Source: an uncultured Bacteroidota bacterium (GTDB lineage: Bacteria > Bacteroidota > Bacteroidia > Flavobacteriales_F > PHOS-HE28). Taken from it: a stretch of 64,000 bases of DNA. The position numbers were made by a program, and so were the translations under genes. Numbering within the stretch: the first letter of the stretch is position 1; each line of letters begins with the position of its first letter. This document shows positions 33,369 to 42,602 of the stretch, one piece after another. The notes beneath the pieces are model-generated. The model ran no database searches. It was not told the origin of the DNA and worked only from the letters and a program-made list of their open reading frames with translations. Location of the stretch: contig CADEDY010000003.1 in NCBI GenBank assembly GCA_902826215.1, positions 62,001 through 126,000 of the forward strand, in the 5' to 3' direction.

Positions 33369-34832
33369 TCACTTGGTGGTGAAATATCGCCGCTCGAGCC
33401 AAAGCATGACCGCACCCGTCGCCAACAACAATGCGAACGGGAAAACGTGCATCATGAAACGCCATTCGGCCATCTTCAATCCCAATGGATAGATGAAGAT
33501 CATGTACAGCAGGACGATAGGTGTCCATAGAGCCAGGAAAGAGGAGGCTCGCCGCCATTTCCGGATCGATACGAACGCCACGATGCACCCCACGACGAAG
33601 GAGTAGATGTACATGGCCGATTGCAAGGCCTTGAACAGCTTCATCCAAGGTGGTTGCGTCCAGTACGGGTGGCAATAGAGTGTTTCTGTTCCGTTCTGGA
33701 TCACCATGTGCCGGATCATGAGGAAGCGGCTCAGAACATGGTGGGTGAATGGGGCGCCGACCCGATGCAGCTCAGTATAACGCTCCAATGTCGCATTGGC
33801 TTTGCGGATGGCAGCTGCGGAGTCCCCAGGGCTGAGCCTTTGTTCCCAAGCGGGGCGGATCAGTTCACTGACCATGCGCAAACTGTCCGGTGTGTAACCA
33901 GGAGCGTATGCATAGCTCGGGGGCGGGTGCGCTGCCCGACCTGCATCATCCAAGTCCGCTGCAGCGTGCCATAGGCCGTACCAACGAATGTCCGCTCCGG
34001 GCTCCCACCAGATGTAATTGCCCCCGTAACCTTGAAGGAAACGCATGAGGTAGCCCAAGGGGCGATCCGCGATCTCATCGGGCATCATGCCTTGATTGGT
34101 CAACAGGTTCAGCTCGTGGTTCACACGCCAGTTGCGCGCCACCCACGCGGACTCCACCACGCTGAAGGGCAGGAGGAAAAAGACGAGTGCTCGAATGGAT
34201 CCGCTCTTTCCCCAGTGCATGAATACCAGGGTCACGGCCGGGATCATTAGCAATGCAGCCACCGGGCGGATGAAGATCACCCACGTAAGGAAGAGCCCTG
34301 CCAAGGCCATCAAGCCCATGTTCTTGCGGTCCAAGGCTTGTTGGAATACGAATGCTTGGAGGATGATCACGGACGCAGCCAAGCTGTCCGAAGACATGGA
34401 GGAATCATACCACGAAGAGAAGGTGCTGAAACCGAACAGCACATACGTGGCCCAAGCCGCGCGCACGGATCCGGACATGCGCAGGGCGATCAAAGCAAGC
34501 AGATAGACGCTGATACCGGAAAGGAACCACTGGAACACCACCATGGCATCGCGACTTGCCACGCGTGAGAGGAACATCCGGAAGACGAAATAAGGTGCAC
34601 CGACCCCGGGCATGCGATAATCCGGATCATACTCACCACCGTTCAACACGTTATCGATCGGGTCGAAATAACTGTGCGTGTCCGGCGTCTCCATGTACCA
34701 CCGCCCTTCGGTGCCGTTCCGTTCCGCCTCGCACAGTTTGAATTCCACGTACACCCCACGCCACAACAGGGCAAGTAGAATGAACAGGAGCCAACGTCGC
34801 TCCAGCAAAGTGGTTCCGTCCAACGGCTTCAT
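33369..34832 (-). CDS. Membrane GT-C-type glycosyltransferase
   Basis: A 487-residue polytopic protein with about 10-11 hydrophobic segments. The first loop has acidic sugar-transfer residues and the pattern PDTHSYFDPIDNVLNGGEY...DPDYRMPG, as in PMT/ArnT-like GT-C enzymes that take sugars from polyprenyl phosphates. A large exported loop (about 270-390) carries Trp/Tyr-rich sequence. The acceptor cannot be inferred. It is divergent from a sugar cassette whose GT2 enzyme could supply the lipid-linked donor. Start: ATG at 34832 (MKPLDGTTLL) precedes the first helix closely; an ATG at 34883 would add 17 residues. Confidence 0.75.
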   Translation of the reverse strand: MKPLDGTTLLERRWLLFILLALLWRGVYVEFKLCEAERNGTEGRWYMETPDTHSYFDPIDNVLNGGEYDPDYRMPGVGAPYFVFRMFLSRVASRDAMVVFQWFLSGISVYLLALIALRMSGSVRAAWATYVLFGFSTFSSWYDSSMSSDSLAASVIILQAFVFQQALDRKNMGLMALAGLFLTWVIFIRPVAALLMIPAVTLVFMHWGKSGSIRALVFFLLPFSVVESAWVARNWRVNHELNLLTNQGMMPDEIADRPLGYLMRFLQGYGGNYIWWEPGADIRWYGLWHAAADLDDAGRAAHPPPSYAYAPGYTPDSLRMVSELIRPAWEQRLSPGDSAAAIRKANATLERYTELHRVGAPFTHHVLSRFLMIRHMVIQNGTETLYCHPYWTQPPWMKLFKALQSAMYIYSFVVGCIVAFVSIRKWRRASSFLALWTPIVLLYMIFIYPLGLKMAEWRFMMHVFPFALLLATGAVMLWLERRYFTTK

Positions 34833-35042
34833 ACGCTCAGCAAGCTTACCGCTAATGTGACCTTCCGGTCCGCTTCCCGCCATGCTCTGTGAACATCGTC
34901 GTGTTCAACGGACCGGACGCCTTGCACGGCGCGGTCTTGAACGTGCGAACAACCGGTCGTTGATCAACTGTTGAATCGGTCCGTCAACCGCGCTCATCGC
35001 CTTGCTACTTTTCGGCACTTTGGGCGAGCACCGCCTGCTTCC

Positions 35043-36167
35043 ATGGGCCATTTTCCTATTCAGACCGCCGATCCGCGTGCGGGCTATCTGGCATTGCGCC
35101 CGGAGATCGACGCAGCGATCCGGTCCGTTCTTGAGGGCCCTGGCTACATACTTGGTGATGCGGTCGCTCGATTCGAGGCGGAATTCGCTGCGTACATCGG
35201 TGTTTCGCACGGGATAGGTGTGAACAACGGCACGGATGCGTTGCACTTGGCATTGCGGGCAGTTGGCATCGGGGCAGGTGATGAAGTGATCACCGTTTCA
35301 CATACGGCCGTTGCTACGGTCACGGCCATTGCCATGGCAGGTGCAACTCCGGTGCTTGCGGATGTGGATCCCCGAACTCGCACGATCGACCCCGCGTTGG
35401 TGGAAGAACTCATCACTCCCGCGACCAAAGCAGTGATCGCCGTACATCTGTATGGTCATCCAGCGCATTTGGAAGAACTCTTGTTGTTGTGCGATCGTCA
35501 TGGTCTTGTTCTGGTCGAGGATTGCGCACAAAGTCACGGCGCCGAATGGAAGCGCCGAAGAACAGGCTCGTTCGGACGGGTCGCCGCATTCAGTTTCTAC
35601 CCCACCAAGAACCTCGGTGCCATTGGCGACGCAGGGATGGTCGTGACCGATGATCCGAAACTGGCCTCACAACTTCGGCTTATACGTCAGTATGGTTGGG
35701 ACCGACCACAGTATAGTCTCGTGCCTGGTTGGAACACGCGGCTCGACCCCGTTCAAGCTGCCATTCTCTCGGTGAAGCTGAAGCATCTGGATGCACATAC
35801 CGCGCGTCGAAGAGCACTCGCTGCGAACTACGTTGCTCAATTGGCTGACCTTCCATTGACCATGCCGATCCAACGGGATGATGCCAAGCATGTGTACCAT
35901 CTCTTCGTTGTGGAGGCGCGTGACAAGCACACGCGGGATGGGTTACGAGAACATCTCATGGAACAGGGCATCAACGCGGGTATCCACTATCCGTTCGGGG
36001 TCCATCAACAACCGGCCTATGCCGGGAAACTGCGCACAGGATCCATGGGTATGACCGAGCAATTGGCACAAACAGTATTGTCCCTGCCGTTGTACCCCGA
36101 ACTCTCCGACACGGATCATGGGATCGTGTGCAGAAAAGTGCGCGCCTTCTTCGAAGCTGAACGATGA
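35043..36167 (+). CDS. DegT/DnrJ/EryC1/StrS-family sugar aminotransferase
   Basis: A 374-residue PLP-dependent aminotransferase acting on nucleotide-linked keto-sugars. Seen: the substrate/cofactor region GVNNGTDALHLALRAVGIG, the PLP-ring Asp in VEDCAQSHGA (D160), and the Schiff-base lysine K189 in SFYPTKNLGAIGDAG, with the partner loop GWNTRLDPVQAAIL and the sugar-binding HLYGHP and YPFGVHQQPAY. Its neighbour is a 3,4-ketoisomerase, as in FdtA/FdtB and Tyl1a/TylB pairs making dTDP-3-amino-3,6-dideoxyhexoses. The start MGHFPIQTADP fits the family; a near-consensus box (TACTTTTC, 35006-35013) lies 30 bases before it. Confidence 0.93.
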   Translation: MGHFPIQTADPRAGYLALRPEIDAAIRSVLEGPGYILGDAVARFEAEFAAYIGVSHGIGVNNGTDALHLALRAVGIGAGDEVITVSHTAVATVTAIAMAGATPVLADVDPRTRTIDPALVEELITPATKAVIAVHLYGHPAHLEELLLLCDRHGLVLVEDCAQSHGAEWKRRRTGSFGRVAAFSFYPTKNLGAIGDAGMVVTDDPKLASQLRLIRQYGWDRPQYSLVPGWNTRLDPVQAAILSVKLKHLDAHTARRRALAANYVAQLADLPLTMPIQRDDAKHVYHLFVVEARDKHTRDGLREHLMEQGINAGIHYPFGVHQQPAYAGKLRTGSMGMTEQLAQTVLSLPLYPELSDTDHGIVCRKVRAFFEAER

Positions 36168-36592
36168 ACCGAAACACGATCAGCTCGTTGAGGGTCATCG
36201 ACCTCCAACAGCATGCGCGAGACGGCGGTGTGCTAACGGTGATCCCGGATACCGGCAGCAACGGCTTGGGCATAACGGTGCGGCGAGTTTTCACGGTAAC
36301 GGATGTGCCCTCGGGCGGAGTCCGTGGAGACCATGCGCACCGGGATTGTACCCAAGTGGTCGTGTGCCTTCAGGGAAGTGTCAGCATCCGAGTGGATGAT
36401 GGTAAGGAAGCAGTAACCGTGCTGTTGGATAACGCAAGCAAGGCATTGTCCATTCCACCAGGCCTCTGGAACCACTTGACCTTCGCGGGTCCCGAAACGG
36501 TTATTGCTGTTTTCTGTGACCAACCCTACACCGACGCCGATTACTTGCGAGATCGATCGGCCTACATGATCTACAAAGGCGTGCATCCATGA
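36164..36592 (+). CDS. FdtA/QdtA-like sugar 3,4-ketoisomerase (cupin, WxcM-like)
   Basis: A 142-residue single-domain cupin of the FdtA/QdtA/Tyl1a group, which turns a dTDP-4-keto-6-deoxy sugar into the 3-keto isomer. The catalytic His pair lies in RGDHAHRDCTQVVVCLQG (motif at residues 54-60), with the typical IPPGLWNHLTF strand. The start overlaps the aminotransferase stop by four bases (ATGA), so the two products are made together. Whether the product is the fucose or quinovose type cannot be read from the motif. Confidence 0.9.
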   Translation: MNRNTISSLRVIDLQQHARDGGVLTVIPDTGSNGLGITVRRVFTVTDVPSGGVRGDHAHRDCTQVVVCLQGSVSIRVDDGKEAVTVLLDNASKALSIPPGLWNHLTFAGPETVIAVFCDQPYTDADYLRDRSAYMIYKGVHP

Positions 36593-37332
36593 GCGAGGGA
36601 ATGGAAAGTGTGGAGTACACGCTCATGGAGGAGTTGGAAAGTACCATGTGGTGGTACCATGGGCTGCACGCCAATATCCTGTCCGCCTTGGCCAAGTTCA
36701 CCCCGAACATGCACGACCTGTTGGATGCAGGCTGTGGTACAGGAGGGATGTTACAGGCCATTCGCGCTCAACATCCGTTGGTTGTACTGCACGGGCTCGA
36801 CATTTCGGAGCAAGCCTGTAGCGCAGCTCGGGCGAAATCAGGTGCCGAGGTCCGTTTGGGGTCGGTGGATGCCTTGCCACATGATGATCGATCCATCGAT
36901 GCCATGATCAGCCTGGATGTGCTCGGGTATGATATGGACGTGGAAGCGGCGGTCGCTGGGTTCTTTCGGGTATTGCGTCCTGGAGGGCATTTGGTGCTCA
37001 ATCTAGCGGCGTACCAGTGGATGCTGTCCTACCACGACCGTGCTGTGGGTCAGTCGCATCGGTATACGCGAAGTGCGGCCATGGAATTGCTTCAACGGCA
37101 TGGCTTCAAGTTGCGATTCGCCACGTATTGGAACACCATACTCTTCCCCTTGATGGTGGCACAACGCAAACTCTCCGCAAAGGAAGCCCCAAGCGATGTG
37201 CGACCGTTCCACCCCTTGGTGAACAACGCGTTCAAAACCTGCTTGTCTATGGAGCGTGCATTCACCTCGCGCGGGGTAGCATTGCCCTTCGGCGGATCAG
37301 TACTCTTAATTGCCCAGCGCCCAACAGAATGA
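36589..37332 (+). CDS. Class I SAM-dependent methyltransferase of the sugar cassette
   Basis: A 247-residue Rossmann-fold methyltransferase. The SAM loop is LLDAGCGTGGML (residues 44-55), the acidic ribose-binding residue is in LHGLDISEQA, and ISLDVLGYDMD and VLRPGGHLVLNL follow as motifs IV and V. The N-terminus (MEELESTMWWYHGLHANIL) is typical of methyltransferases that sit beside polyprenyl-sugar GT2 genes. It overlaps both neighbours by four bases. The target may be the amino sugar (as TylM1 in mycaminose synthesis) or a lipid-linked glycan; both are inference. Confidence 0.85.
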   Translation: MSEGMESVEYTLMEELESTMWWYHGLHANILSALAKFTPNMHDLLDAGCGTGGMLQAIRAQHPLVVLHGLDISEQACSAARAKSGAEVRLGSVDALPHDDRSIDAMISLDVLGYDMDVEAAVAGFFRVLRPGGHLVLNLAAYQWMLSYHDRAVGQSHRYTRSAAMELLQRHGFKLRFATYWNTILFPLMVAQRKLSAKEAPSDVRPFHPLVNNAFKTCLSMERAFTSRGVALPFGGSVLLIAQRPTE

Positions 37333-38252
37333 TCACGCTCTCGATCGTCATTCCTGTTTATAACGGAGCCACGAGCATTGAGCGGTTGGTGCGTGAGTTG
37401 GCCGGATTGAAGGTCGACGGAGGGCTAGAGATCGTGCTTGTCAACGATTGTAGCACGGACAATAGTTGGGCGATCATCGACAGGCTTGCACGGGAAGCCC
37501 CCGTCCCCGTGATCGCCTTGGACCTCTCCAGGAACTTCGGTGAACACAATGCGGTCATGGCCGGCTATGAGGCGAGCAGCGGCGCATACATCATCAACAT
37601 CGACGATGATTTCCAGAACCCGCCAAGCGAAGTGTTGAAGGTGTTGGACTTTGCCCGAACGAACCCGCGATTCGATATCATCTACACGAAGTATCAGCGC
37701 AAACAGCACAATTTCTTCCGCAACTTAGGTAGCAAGTTCAACGATCGGATGGCTACGATCCTCTTGGATAAACCGAAAGGATTGTACCTCTCCAGTTTCA
37801 GGTGCGTGAACCGTTTTCTGTGCGAAAGGATCCTCGACTATCAGGGCCCTTATCCGTATATTGATGGGATCATACTGGAGCGCACACAGCGCATCGGTGT
37901 CATCACTGTGCAACACGCACCTCGAGCCGAAGGTCGCAGCAGCTACACCTTGCGTAAACTGATCCGGCTGTGGCTCTTCATGTTCGTCAACTTTTCGGTG
38001 ATGCCGCTGCGGATCAGCAGCATCATGGGCTTCATCATCAGCGGCGTAGGCTTCATCATGGCCTTGGTGGTGATCTTCGAGAGCCTTGTTCTGGGCACGC
38101 CGCAAGGCTGGCCATCCATTGCTGCCGGAATTCTGGTCTTCGCAGGTATACAGCTCATCATGCTCGGTCTCATCGGCGAATACCTTGGGCGACTGTACCT
38201 CATGCAAAAGGGAAAGCCTCAGTACATCGTGAGGACCAAAGTGACTGGTTGA
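37329..38252 (+). CDS. GT2 glycosyltransferase, DPM1/GtrB-like with two C-terminal membrane helices
   Basis: A 307-residue family 2 glycosyltransferase. Seen: LSIVIPVYNGATSIERL, the donor-binding VLVNDCSTDNSW, LDLSRNFGEHNAVMAGY, and the metal-binding DDDFQNPP (D92-D94). Two hydrophobic hairpin helices (MGFIISGVGFIMALVVIFESL and GILVFAGIQLIMLGLIGEYLG, written here in part) follow. This layout is that of polyprenyl-phosphate sugar synthases (GtrB, ArnC). It would load a sugar onto undecaprenyl phosphate for a GT-C enzyme such as the one at 33369-34832. The start is set by the ATGA overlap with the methyltransferase. Confidence 0.92.
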   Translation: MITLSIVIPVYNGATSIERLVRELAGLKVDGGLEIVLVNDCSTDNSWAIIDRLAREAPVPVIALDLSRNFGEHNAVMAGYEASSGAYIINIDDDFQNPPSEVLKVLDFARTNPRFDIIYTKYQRKQHNFFRNLGSKFNDRMATILLDKPKGLYLSSFRCVNRFLCERILDYQGPYPYIDGIILERTQRIGVITVQHAPRAEGRSSYTLRKLIRLWLFMFVNFSVMPLRISSIMGFIISGVGFIMALVVIFESLVLGTPQGWPSIAAGILVFAGIQLIMLGLIGEYLGRLYLMQKGKPQYIVRTKVTG

Positions 38253-38280
38253 GCAGTTCCTGGTCGTTGCCCCGCTTCCA

Positions 38281-39252
38281 CTATTTGGACATACGGTATT
38301 CCGCTCGTCGTTTAGTGCCCGATAATTCCACGATGCCTTTCGAGACCGCTTCAGCAAGGTCCCTGCTGGCCGTTGCCGTGGATAGTTCGGGGAACATGCT
38401 CATATATTCCTTGCGTTGGAATGAGCGGTTCGTGGCAAGGTCCAAGAACAGCCCTATCCGTTGAAGACCAGTGCGCATCGGATCAGGAGCGGCGAGAAGT
38501 TCGGCCAAAGCTTCGTCGATCCGCTCCAATAGGTACGCGATGAAATCGCCGCAATCCCCGCGTCGGTCCGCGTACTCCAAGGCGGCATAATACGCTGGTT
38601 GGGTCCGTTGGATGAAGGCTTCCACGGGTAGGTAGGCGAAGACGGGCCAGTAGGCCATAAGCATCCGTCTCTGCCACAAACGAGCTAAGCGACCGTTGCC
38701 AGCAGTGAAAGGGCGCAGGTAGACCAGACCGAAATGAAGCGCGCAACTGGTCAATAGGGCAGGGAAGTCATCTTCTTCTGCGTAGCGCAAGAGTTCTTGA
38801 ACATTCACCGGTAGATCGTGGGCACTCGCGGTGCGAAGCGGCTCGGGGTCGCCGTAGAGCACGTCCATAGGCCCCGTCCGGAAATGGCCAGCATCCAAAG
38901 CCAAGCCGTGCATCAACACACCATGCGCATGTCGAAGGTCGTGCTCCACGAAAGGGTCCAACTCAGCCACCAAGGTGTGGGCGCGGTGGGTGTTCACGGC
39001 CTCAAGCGCGGCAGAGCCCTCCGGTGCGGTGCCGTGCTGGTCCACCAGTTCAGCCACGGGCAAAGCGTCCAAAGTGCTCCCCTCGATGGCCAAGGTGCCG
39101 TGTACCACGCTGACGTGATAGGCTTTTTCAAGGTCAAGGGCAGGCTTGTGCAAGTGCCTGGCGTGGACCTCTCCAAGCCGATGATGGATCGTGGCGAGCA
39201 GGCTAAGCATGCGAGGGCTGATCGAGTAGTAAGTGAGGCTTGCAACGTCCAT
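38281..39252 (-). CDS. Fic-domain protein with Arg for the catalytic His and C-terminal winged helix
   Basis: A 323-residue class II-like Fic protein. The inhibitory-helix motif (S/T)xxxE(G/N) is present as TLAIEG (T53-G58). The catalytic signature is RPFTAGNGRLAR (residues 180-191): the general-base His is Arg180 and the metal-binding acidic residue is Ala184, whereas Arg188 and Arg191 are kept. The phosphate-binding loop thus survives but the chemistry should not. The codon is CGC, one change from CAC. The C-terminus (STATASRDLAEAVSKGIVELSG) looks like a winged helix. Upstream are an exact -7 box and a palindrome at the predicted transcription start, so autoregulation is likely. Confidence 0.88.
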   Translation of the reverse strand: MDVASLTYYSISPRMLSLLATIHHRLGEVHARHLHKPALDLEKAYHVSVVHGTLAIEGSTLDALPVAELVDQHGTAPEGSAALEAVNTHRAHTLVAELDPFVEHDLRHAHGVLMHGLALDAGHFRTGPMDVLYGDPEPLRTASAHDLPVNVQELLRYAEEDDFPALLTSCALHFGLVYLRPFTAGNGRLARLWQRRMLMAYWPVFAYLPVEAFIQRTQPAYYAALEYADRRGDCGDFIAYLLERIDEALAELLAAPDPMRTGLQRIGLFLDLATNRSFQRKEYMSMFPELSTATASRDLAEAVSKGIVELSGTKRRAEYRMSK

Positions 39253-39259
39253 TTTATAG

Positions 39260-39287
39260 TATCATATGATATTAACAAAGGTATCAT
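39260..39287. promoter_or_regulatory. Palindromic operator candidate of the Fic gene
   Basis: TATCATATGATA (39260-39271) is a perfect 12-bp palindrome lying on the predicted first transcribed bases. A third half-site TATCAT is at 39282-39287, 22 bases (two helical turns) from the first and touching the -7 box. This is the layout of a site for a dimeric winged-helix repressor. Confidence 0.5.
39276..39283 (-). promoter_or_regulatory. Bacteroidota -7 box (TACCTTTG, minus strand) of the Fic gene
   Basis: An exact TAnnTTTG match on the minus strand, 23 bases before the Fic ATG. The predicted start of transcription (about 39271) falls on the edge of the palindrome. Confidence 0.6.
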
Positions 39288-39480
39288 TGGTATGGATCGA
39301 ATGGGATATCCGTTTCAGATAACAAGAACCCGAACCCCCGTCCCCAACGGGATCGAGGCATGCTAATGGGGCATACATCCACTTGGATCGCAGGGTTTTA
39401 CGAGGATGATCGTAGCAAAACCGGATCCAGCGGGGGATATAGAAATCAGGTGACCCCAGAGAAATTTCCTTCAACACCAG
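39288..39480. other. Non-coding part of the Fic-rpsL intergenic region
   Basis: The divergent Fic and rpsL genes are 318 bases apart. Besides the promoter elements listed separately, this middle part has only a small weak hairpin (CCCGT / ACGGG near 39337-39351). No open frame with recognisable content, RNA gene or repeat was seen. Confidence 0.4.
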
Positions 39481-39510
39481 TTGGTTCGAAAGTGAATCCC
39501 GTTACCTTTG
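39481..39510 (+). promoter_or_regulatory. Promoter of the ribosomal superoperon
   Basis: TTGG (39481-39484) and TACCTTTG (39503-39510), an exact -7 box, are 18 bases apart. Transcription would begin near 39515, giving a leader of about 56 bases with a small CCTA/TAGG hairpin before rpsL. Confidence 0.65.
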
Positions 39511-39560
39511 CAGCCCGTTTTTCGCCTAGGAATAGGTGCATCAACCTGAAAGTCAAGACG

Positions 39561-39567
39561 AAAGGAG
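39561..39567 (+). promoter_or_regulatory. Shine-Dalgarno sequence of rpsL
   Basis: AAAGGAG ends three bases before the rpsL ATG. Such a strong match is an exception here: the following genes checked (rpsG, fusA, rplB) have none, as usual in Bacteroidota. Confidence 0.6.
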
Positions 39568-39570
39568 CTC

Positions 39571-39969
<399 letters not shown>

Positions 39970-39989
39970 TCTGTCATTGAACAGCAGCC

Positions 39990-40454
39990 ATGCGCAAAAA
40001 GACAGTCAAGCACACCACGCTCCCCGACCCCAAGTTCGGTGACGTGCAAGTGACCAAGTTCGTGAACAACTTGATGTACGACGGTAAGAAGAGTAAGTCC
40101 TTGGACATCTTCTACAACGCCATCGAAATCGTTGCCGAAAAGAGCGGTGAGGACGGTCTGGAGATATTCCGGAAAGCCCTTACGAACGTTACACCACAAG
40201 TGGAAGTGCGCAGTCGTCGTGTAGGCGGTGCGAATTTTCAGATCCCACAGGCGGTTCGCGAGGACCGCAAGAAGAGCCTCGCGATGAAGTGGTTGATCGG
40301 CTACGCCCGCAACCGCAACGAACGGAGCATGGCGAACAAGCTCGCGAATGAGATCCTCGCCGCTTCGAAGGAAGAAGGAGGAGCATTCAAGAAGAAGGAA
40401 GAGATCCACAAGATGGCCGAGGCGAACAAAGCGTTCAGCCACTTCCGCTTCTGA
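39990..40454 (+). CDS. rpsG: 30S ribosomal protein S7
   Basis: 154 residues, primary 16S rRNA binder of the 30S head. It begins [18 protein letters not shown] and has the conserved [27 protein letters not shown] and [14 protein letters not shown] segments. It is 20 bases after rpsL. The C-terminus ([13 protein letters not shown]) matches the usual end. Confidence 0.99.
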   Translation: MRKKTVKHTTLPDPKFGDVQVTKFVNNLMYDGKKSKSLDIFYNAIEIVAEKSGEDGLEIFRKALTNVTPQVEVRSRRVGGANFQIPQAVREDRKKSLAMKWLIGYARNRNERSMANKLANEILAASKEEGGAFKKKEEIHKMAEANKAFSHFRF

Positions 40455-40478
40455 TAACGACGGTAGAGCACGAGATCA

Positions 40479-42587
40479 ATGGCCAAAAGGGACCTAGCAT
40501 ATACGCGGAACATCGGCATCATGGCCCACATCGATGCGGGCAAGACGACGACGTCCGAGCGCATCCTGTACTATACGGGTCTTGTACACAAGATCGGTGA
40601 GGTGCACGACGGTGCTGCCACGATGGATTGGATGGCGCAGGAGCAGGAGCGTGGCATCACGATCACCAGCGCTGCTACCACAACCAGCTGGAAGTACCGC
40701 GACCAGACCTACAAGATCAACCTGATCGACACCCCGGGCCACGTGGACTTCACCGTAGAGGTGGAGCGCAGCCTTCGTGTGTTGGACGGCGCTGTGGCCC
40801 TGTTCTGTGCTGTTGGTGGCGTTGAGCCCCAAAGCGAGACCGTGTGGCGCCAAGCGAACAAGTACAAAGTGCCACGTATCGGCTTCGTGAACAAGATGGA
40901 CCGCAGTGGTGCCGACTTCTTCAACGTGGTGAAGCAGATCCGTGAGCGTCTGGGTGCGAACCCTGTTCCCCTGCAAGTCCCGATCGGTGCAGAAGCCGAT
41001 TTCAAAGGTGTGGTCGATCTTATCAACAACCGCGGAATGGTGTGGAACGAAGCTGATCAGGGCATGACCTGGAGCGAAGTTCCGATCCCAGAGGATCTGA
41101 AGGAGACGGTGAAGGAGTGGCGCGACAAGCTCATTGAAGCTGTTGCCGAGAGCGACGACAAGTTGATGGAGAAGTATTTCTCCGATCCCGATAGCTTGAC
41201 CGAGGATGAAGTGATGGCTGCGATCCGCAAGAGCGCGATCAACATGAGCATCACGCCGATCCTCTGCGGTAGCGCCTTCAAGAACAAGGGCGTGCAGACC
41301 ATGCTAGACGCGGTGATGGCCTACTTGCCTAGCCCAATGGATATCGAGGCCGTGACCGGTATCGATCCACGTACGGATGCAGAAGTGTTGCGCCGTCCTG
41401 ATCCTGCTGAACCATTTGCAGGCTTGGCATTCAAGATCGCCACCGACCCCTTCGTAGGGCGTTTGGCATTCTTCCGTGCATACAGCGGTGTGCTGGAGGC
41501 CGGTAGCTATGTGCTCAACACCCGTAGCGACAAGAAAGAGCGCATCAGCCGTATTTTCCAAATGCACTCCAACAAGCAGAATGCGGTCGACCAGATCGCG
41601 GCTGGTGACATTGGAGCAGCTGTTGGTTTCAAGGACATCCGTACCGGTGACACTTTGTGCGCCGAGGAGCATCCGATCATTCTGGAGAGCATGAGCTTCC
41701 CAGAACCGGTGATCGGTATTGCTGTGGAGCCGAAGACCCAAGCTGACCTGGATAAGATGGGTGCTGCTTTGGCGAAACTCGCCGAAGAGGATCCGACATT
41801 CAAAGTTCATACGGACGAAGACACCGGCCAGACCGTGATCAGCGGAATGGGCGAGTTGCACTTGGAGATCCTGGTGGACCGCATGAAGCGCGAGTTCAAA
41901 GTGGAGTGCAACCAAGGTGCGCCACAGGTGAAGTACAAGGAGGCCATCAGCGGCACCGTGGAACACCGTGAGTTGTACAAAAAGCAGACAGGTGGTCGCG
42001 GTAAGTTCGCTGACATCCATGTGCGCATCGAACCACAGACCGATCCTGAGAAGACGGGCTTGGAGTTCATCGATGAGATCAAGGGTGGTTCCATCCCGAA
42101 GGAATTCATCGGACCTGTTCAAAAGGGCTTCGAAGGTTCCTTGAAGAACGGTGTTCTCGCTGGTTATCCAATGGAAAGCCTGAAAGTGACCCTGTACGAT
42201 GGATCCTTCCACAACGTGGATTCCGATGCCTTGAGCTTCGAGATCTGCGCGAAGTCGGCCTTCCGTACAGCCATCCCGAAGTGTAAGCCGGTACTGCTCG
42301 AGCCGATCATGAAGATCGAGGTGATCACACCGGAAGAGAACATGGGTGATATCGTAGGTGACCTCAACCGTCGCCGTGGTACAATCGTGGGCATGGAGGA
42401 CCGTGCCGGCGCGAAAGCCATCAAGGGCACTGTGCCGTTGAGCGAGATGTTCGGTTACGTGACCTCGTTGCGTACGCTCTCCAGCGGCCGCGCTAGTAGC
42501 ACCATGGAATTCAGTCATTACGTACCAGCACCCAACAACGTGACCGAAGCCGTTTTGGCCAAGGTGCGTGGAAAGGTTTCAGCATAA
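40479..42587 (+). CDS. fusA: Elongation factor G
   Basis: A 702-residue translocase GTPase. G1 [10 protein letters not shown]2 region [12 protein letters not shown]3 DTPGHVDF and G4 [10 protein letters not shown] are intact, followed by domains II-V ([10 protein letters not shown] in domain III-V linkage, GGRGKFADI in domain IV). Third gene of the str part; tuf, which often follows fusA elsewhere, is not here. Downstream, rpsJ starts after only 15 bases, so the str and S10 parts are joined. Confidence 0.99.
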   Translation: MAKRDLAYTRNIGIMAHIDAGKTTTSERILYYTGLVHKIGEVHDGAATMDWMAQEQERGITITSAATTTSWKYRDQTYKINLIDTPGHVDFTVEVERSLRVLDGAVALFCAVGGVEPQSETVWRQANKYKVPRIGFVNKMDRSGADFFNVVKQIRERLGANPVPLQVPIGAEADFKGVVDLINNRGMVWNEADQGMTWSEVPIPEDLKETVKEWRDKLIEAVAESDDKLMEKYFSDPDSLTEDEVMAAIRKSAINMSITPILCGSAFKNKGVQTMLDAVMAYLPSPMDIEAVTGIDPRTDAEVLRRPDPAEPFAGLAFKIATDPFVGRLAFFRAYSGVLEAGSYVLNTRSDKKERISRIFQMHSNKQNAVDQIAAGDIGAAVGFKDIRTGDTLCAEEHPIILESMSFPEPVIGIAVEPKTQADLDKMGAALAKLAEEDPTFKVHTDEDTGQTVISGMGELHLEILVDRMKREFKVECNQGAPQVKYKEAISGTVEHRELYKKQTGGRGKFADIHVRIEPQTDPEKTGLEFIDEIKGGSIPKEFIGPVQKGFEGSLKNGVLAGYPMESLKVTLYDGSFHNVDSDALSFEICAKSAFRTAIPKCKPVLLEPIMKIEVITPEENMGDIVGDLNRRRGTIVGMEDRAGAKAIKGTVPLSEMFGYVTSLRTLSSGRASSTMEFSHYVPAPNNVTEAVLAKVRGKVSA

Positions 42588-42602
42588 CCCCGCAAACAAG
42601 CG

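Noticed and set aside
39337-39351. Small CCCGT / ACGGG hairpin in the Fic-rpsL gap
   Set aside because: Too short and isolated to be called regulatory.
41304-42518. 404-residue open frame antisense to fusA
   Set aside because: No domain; fusA is full length and conserved. Other long antisense frames, such as that opposite rpoA (55924-57243), were dropped for the same reason.
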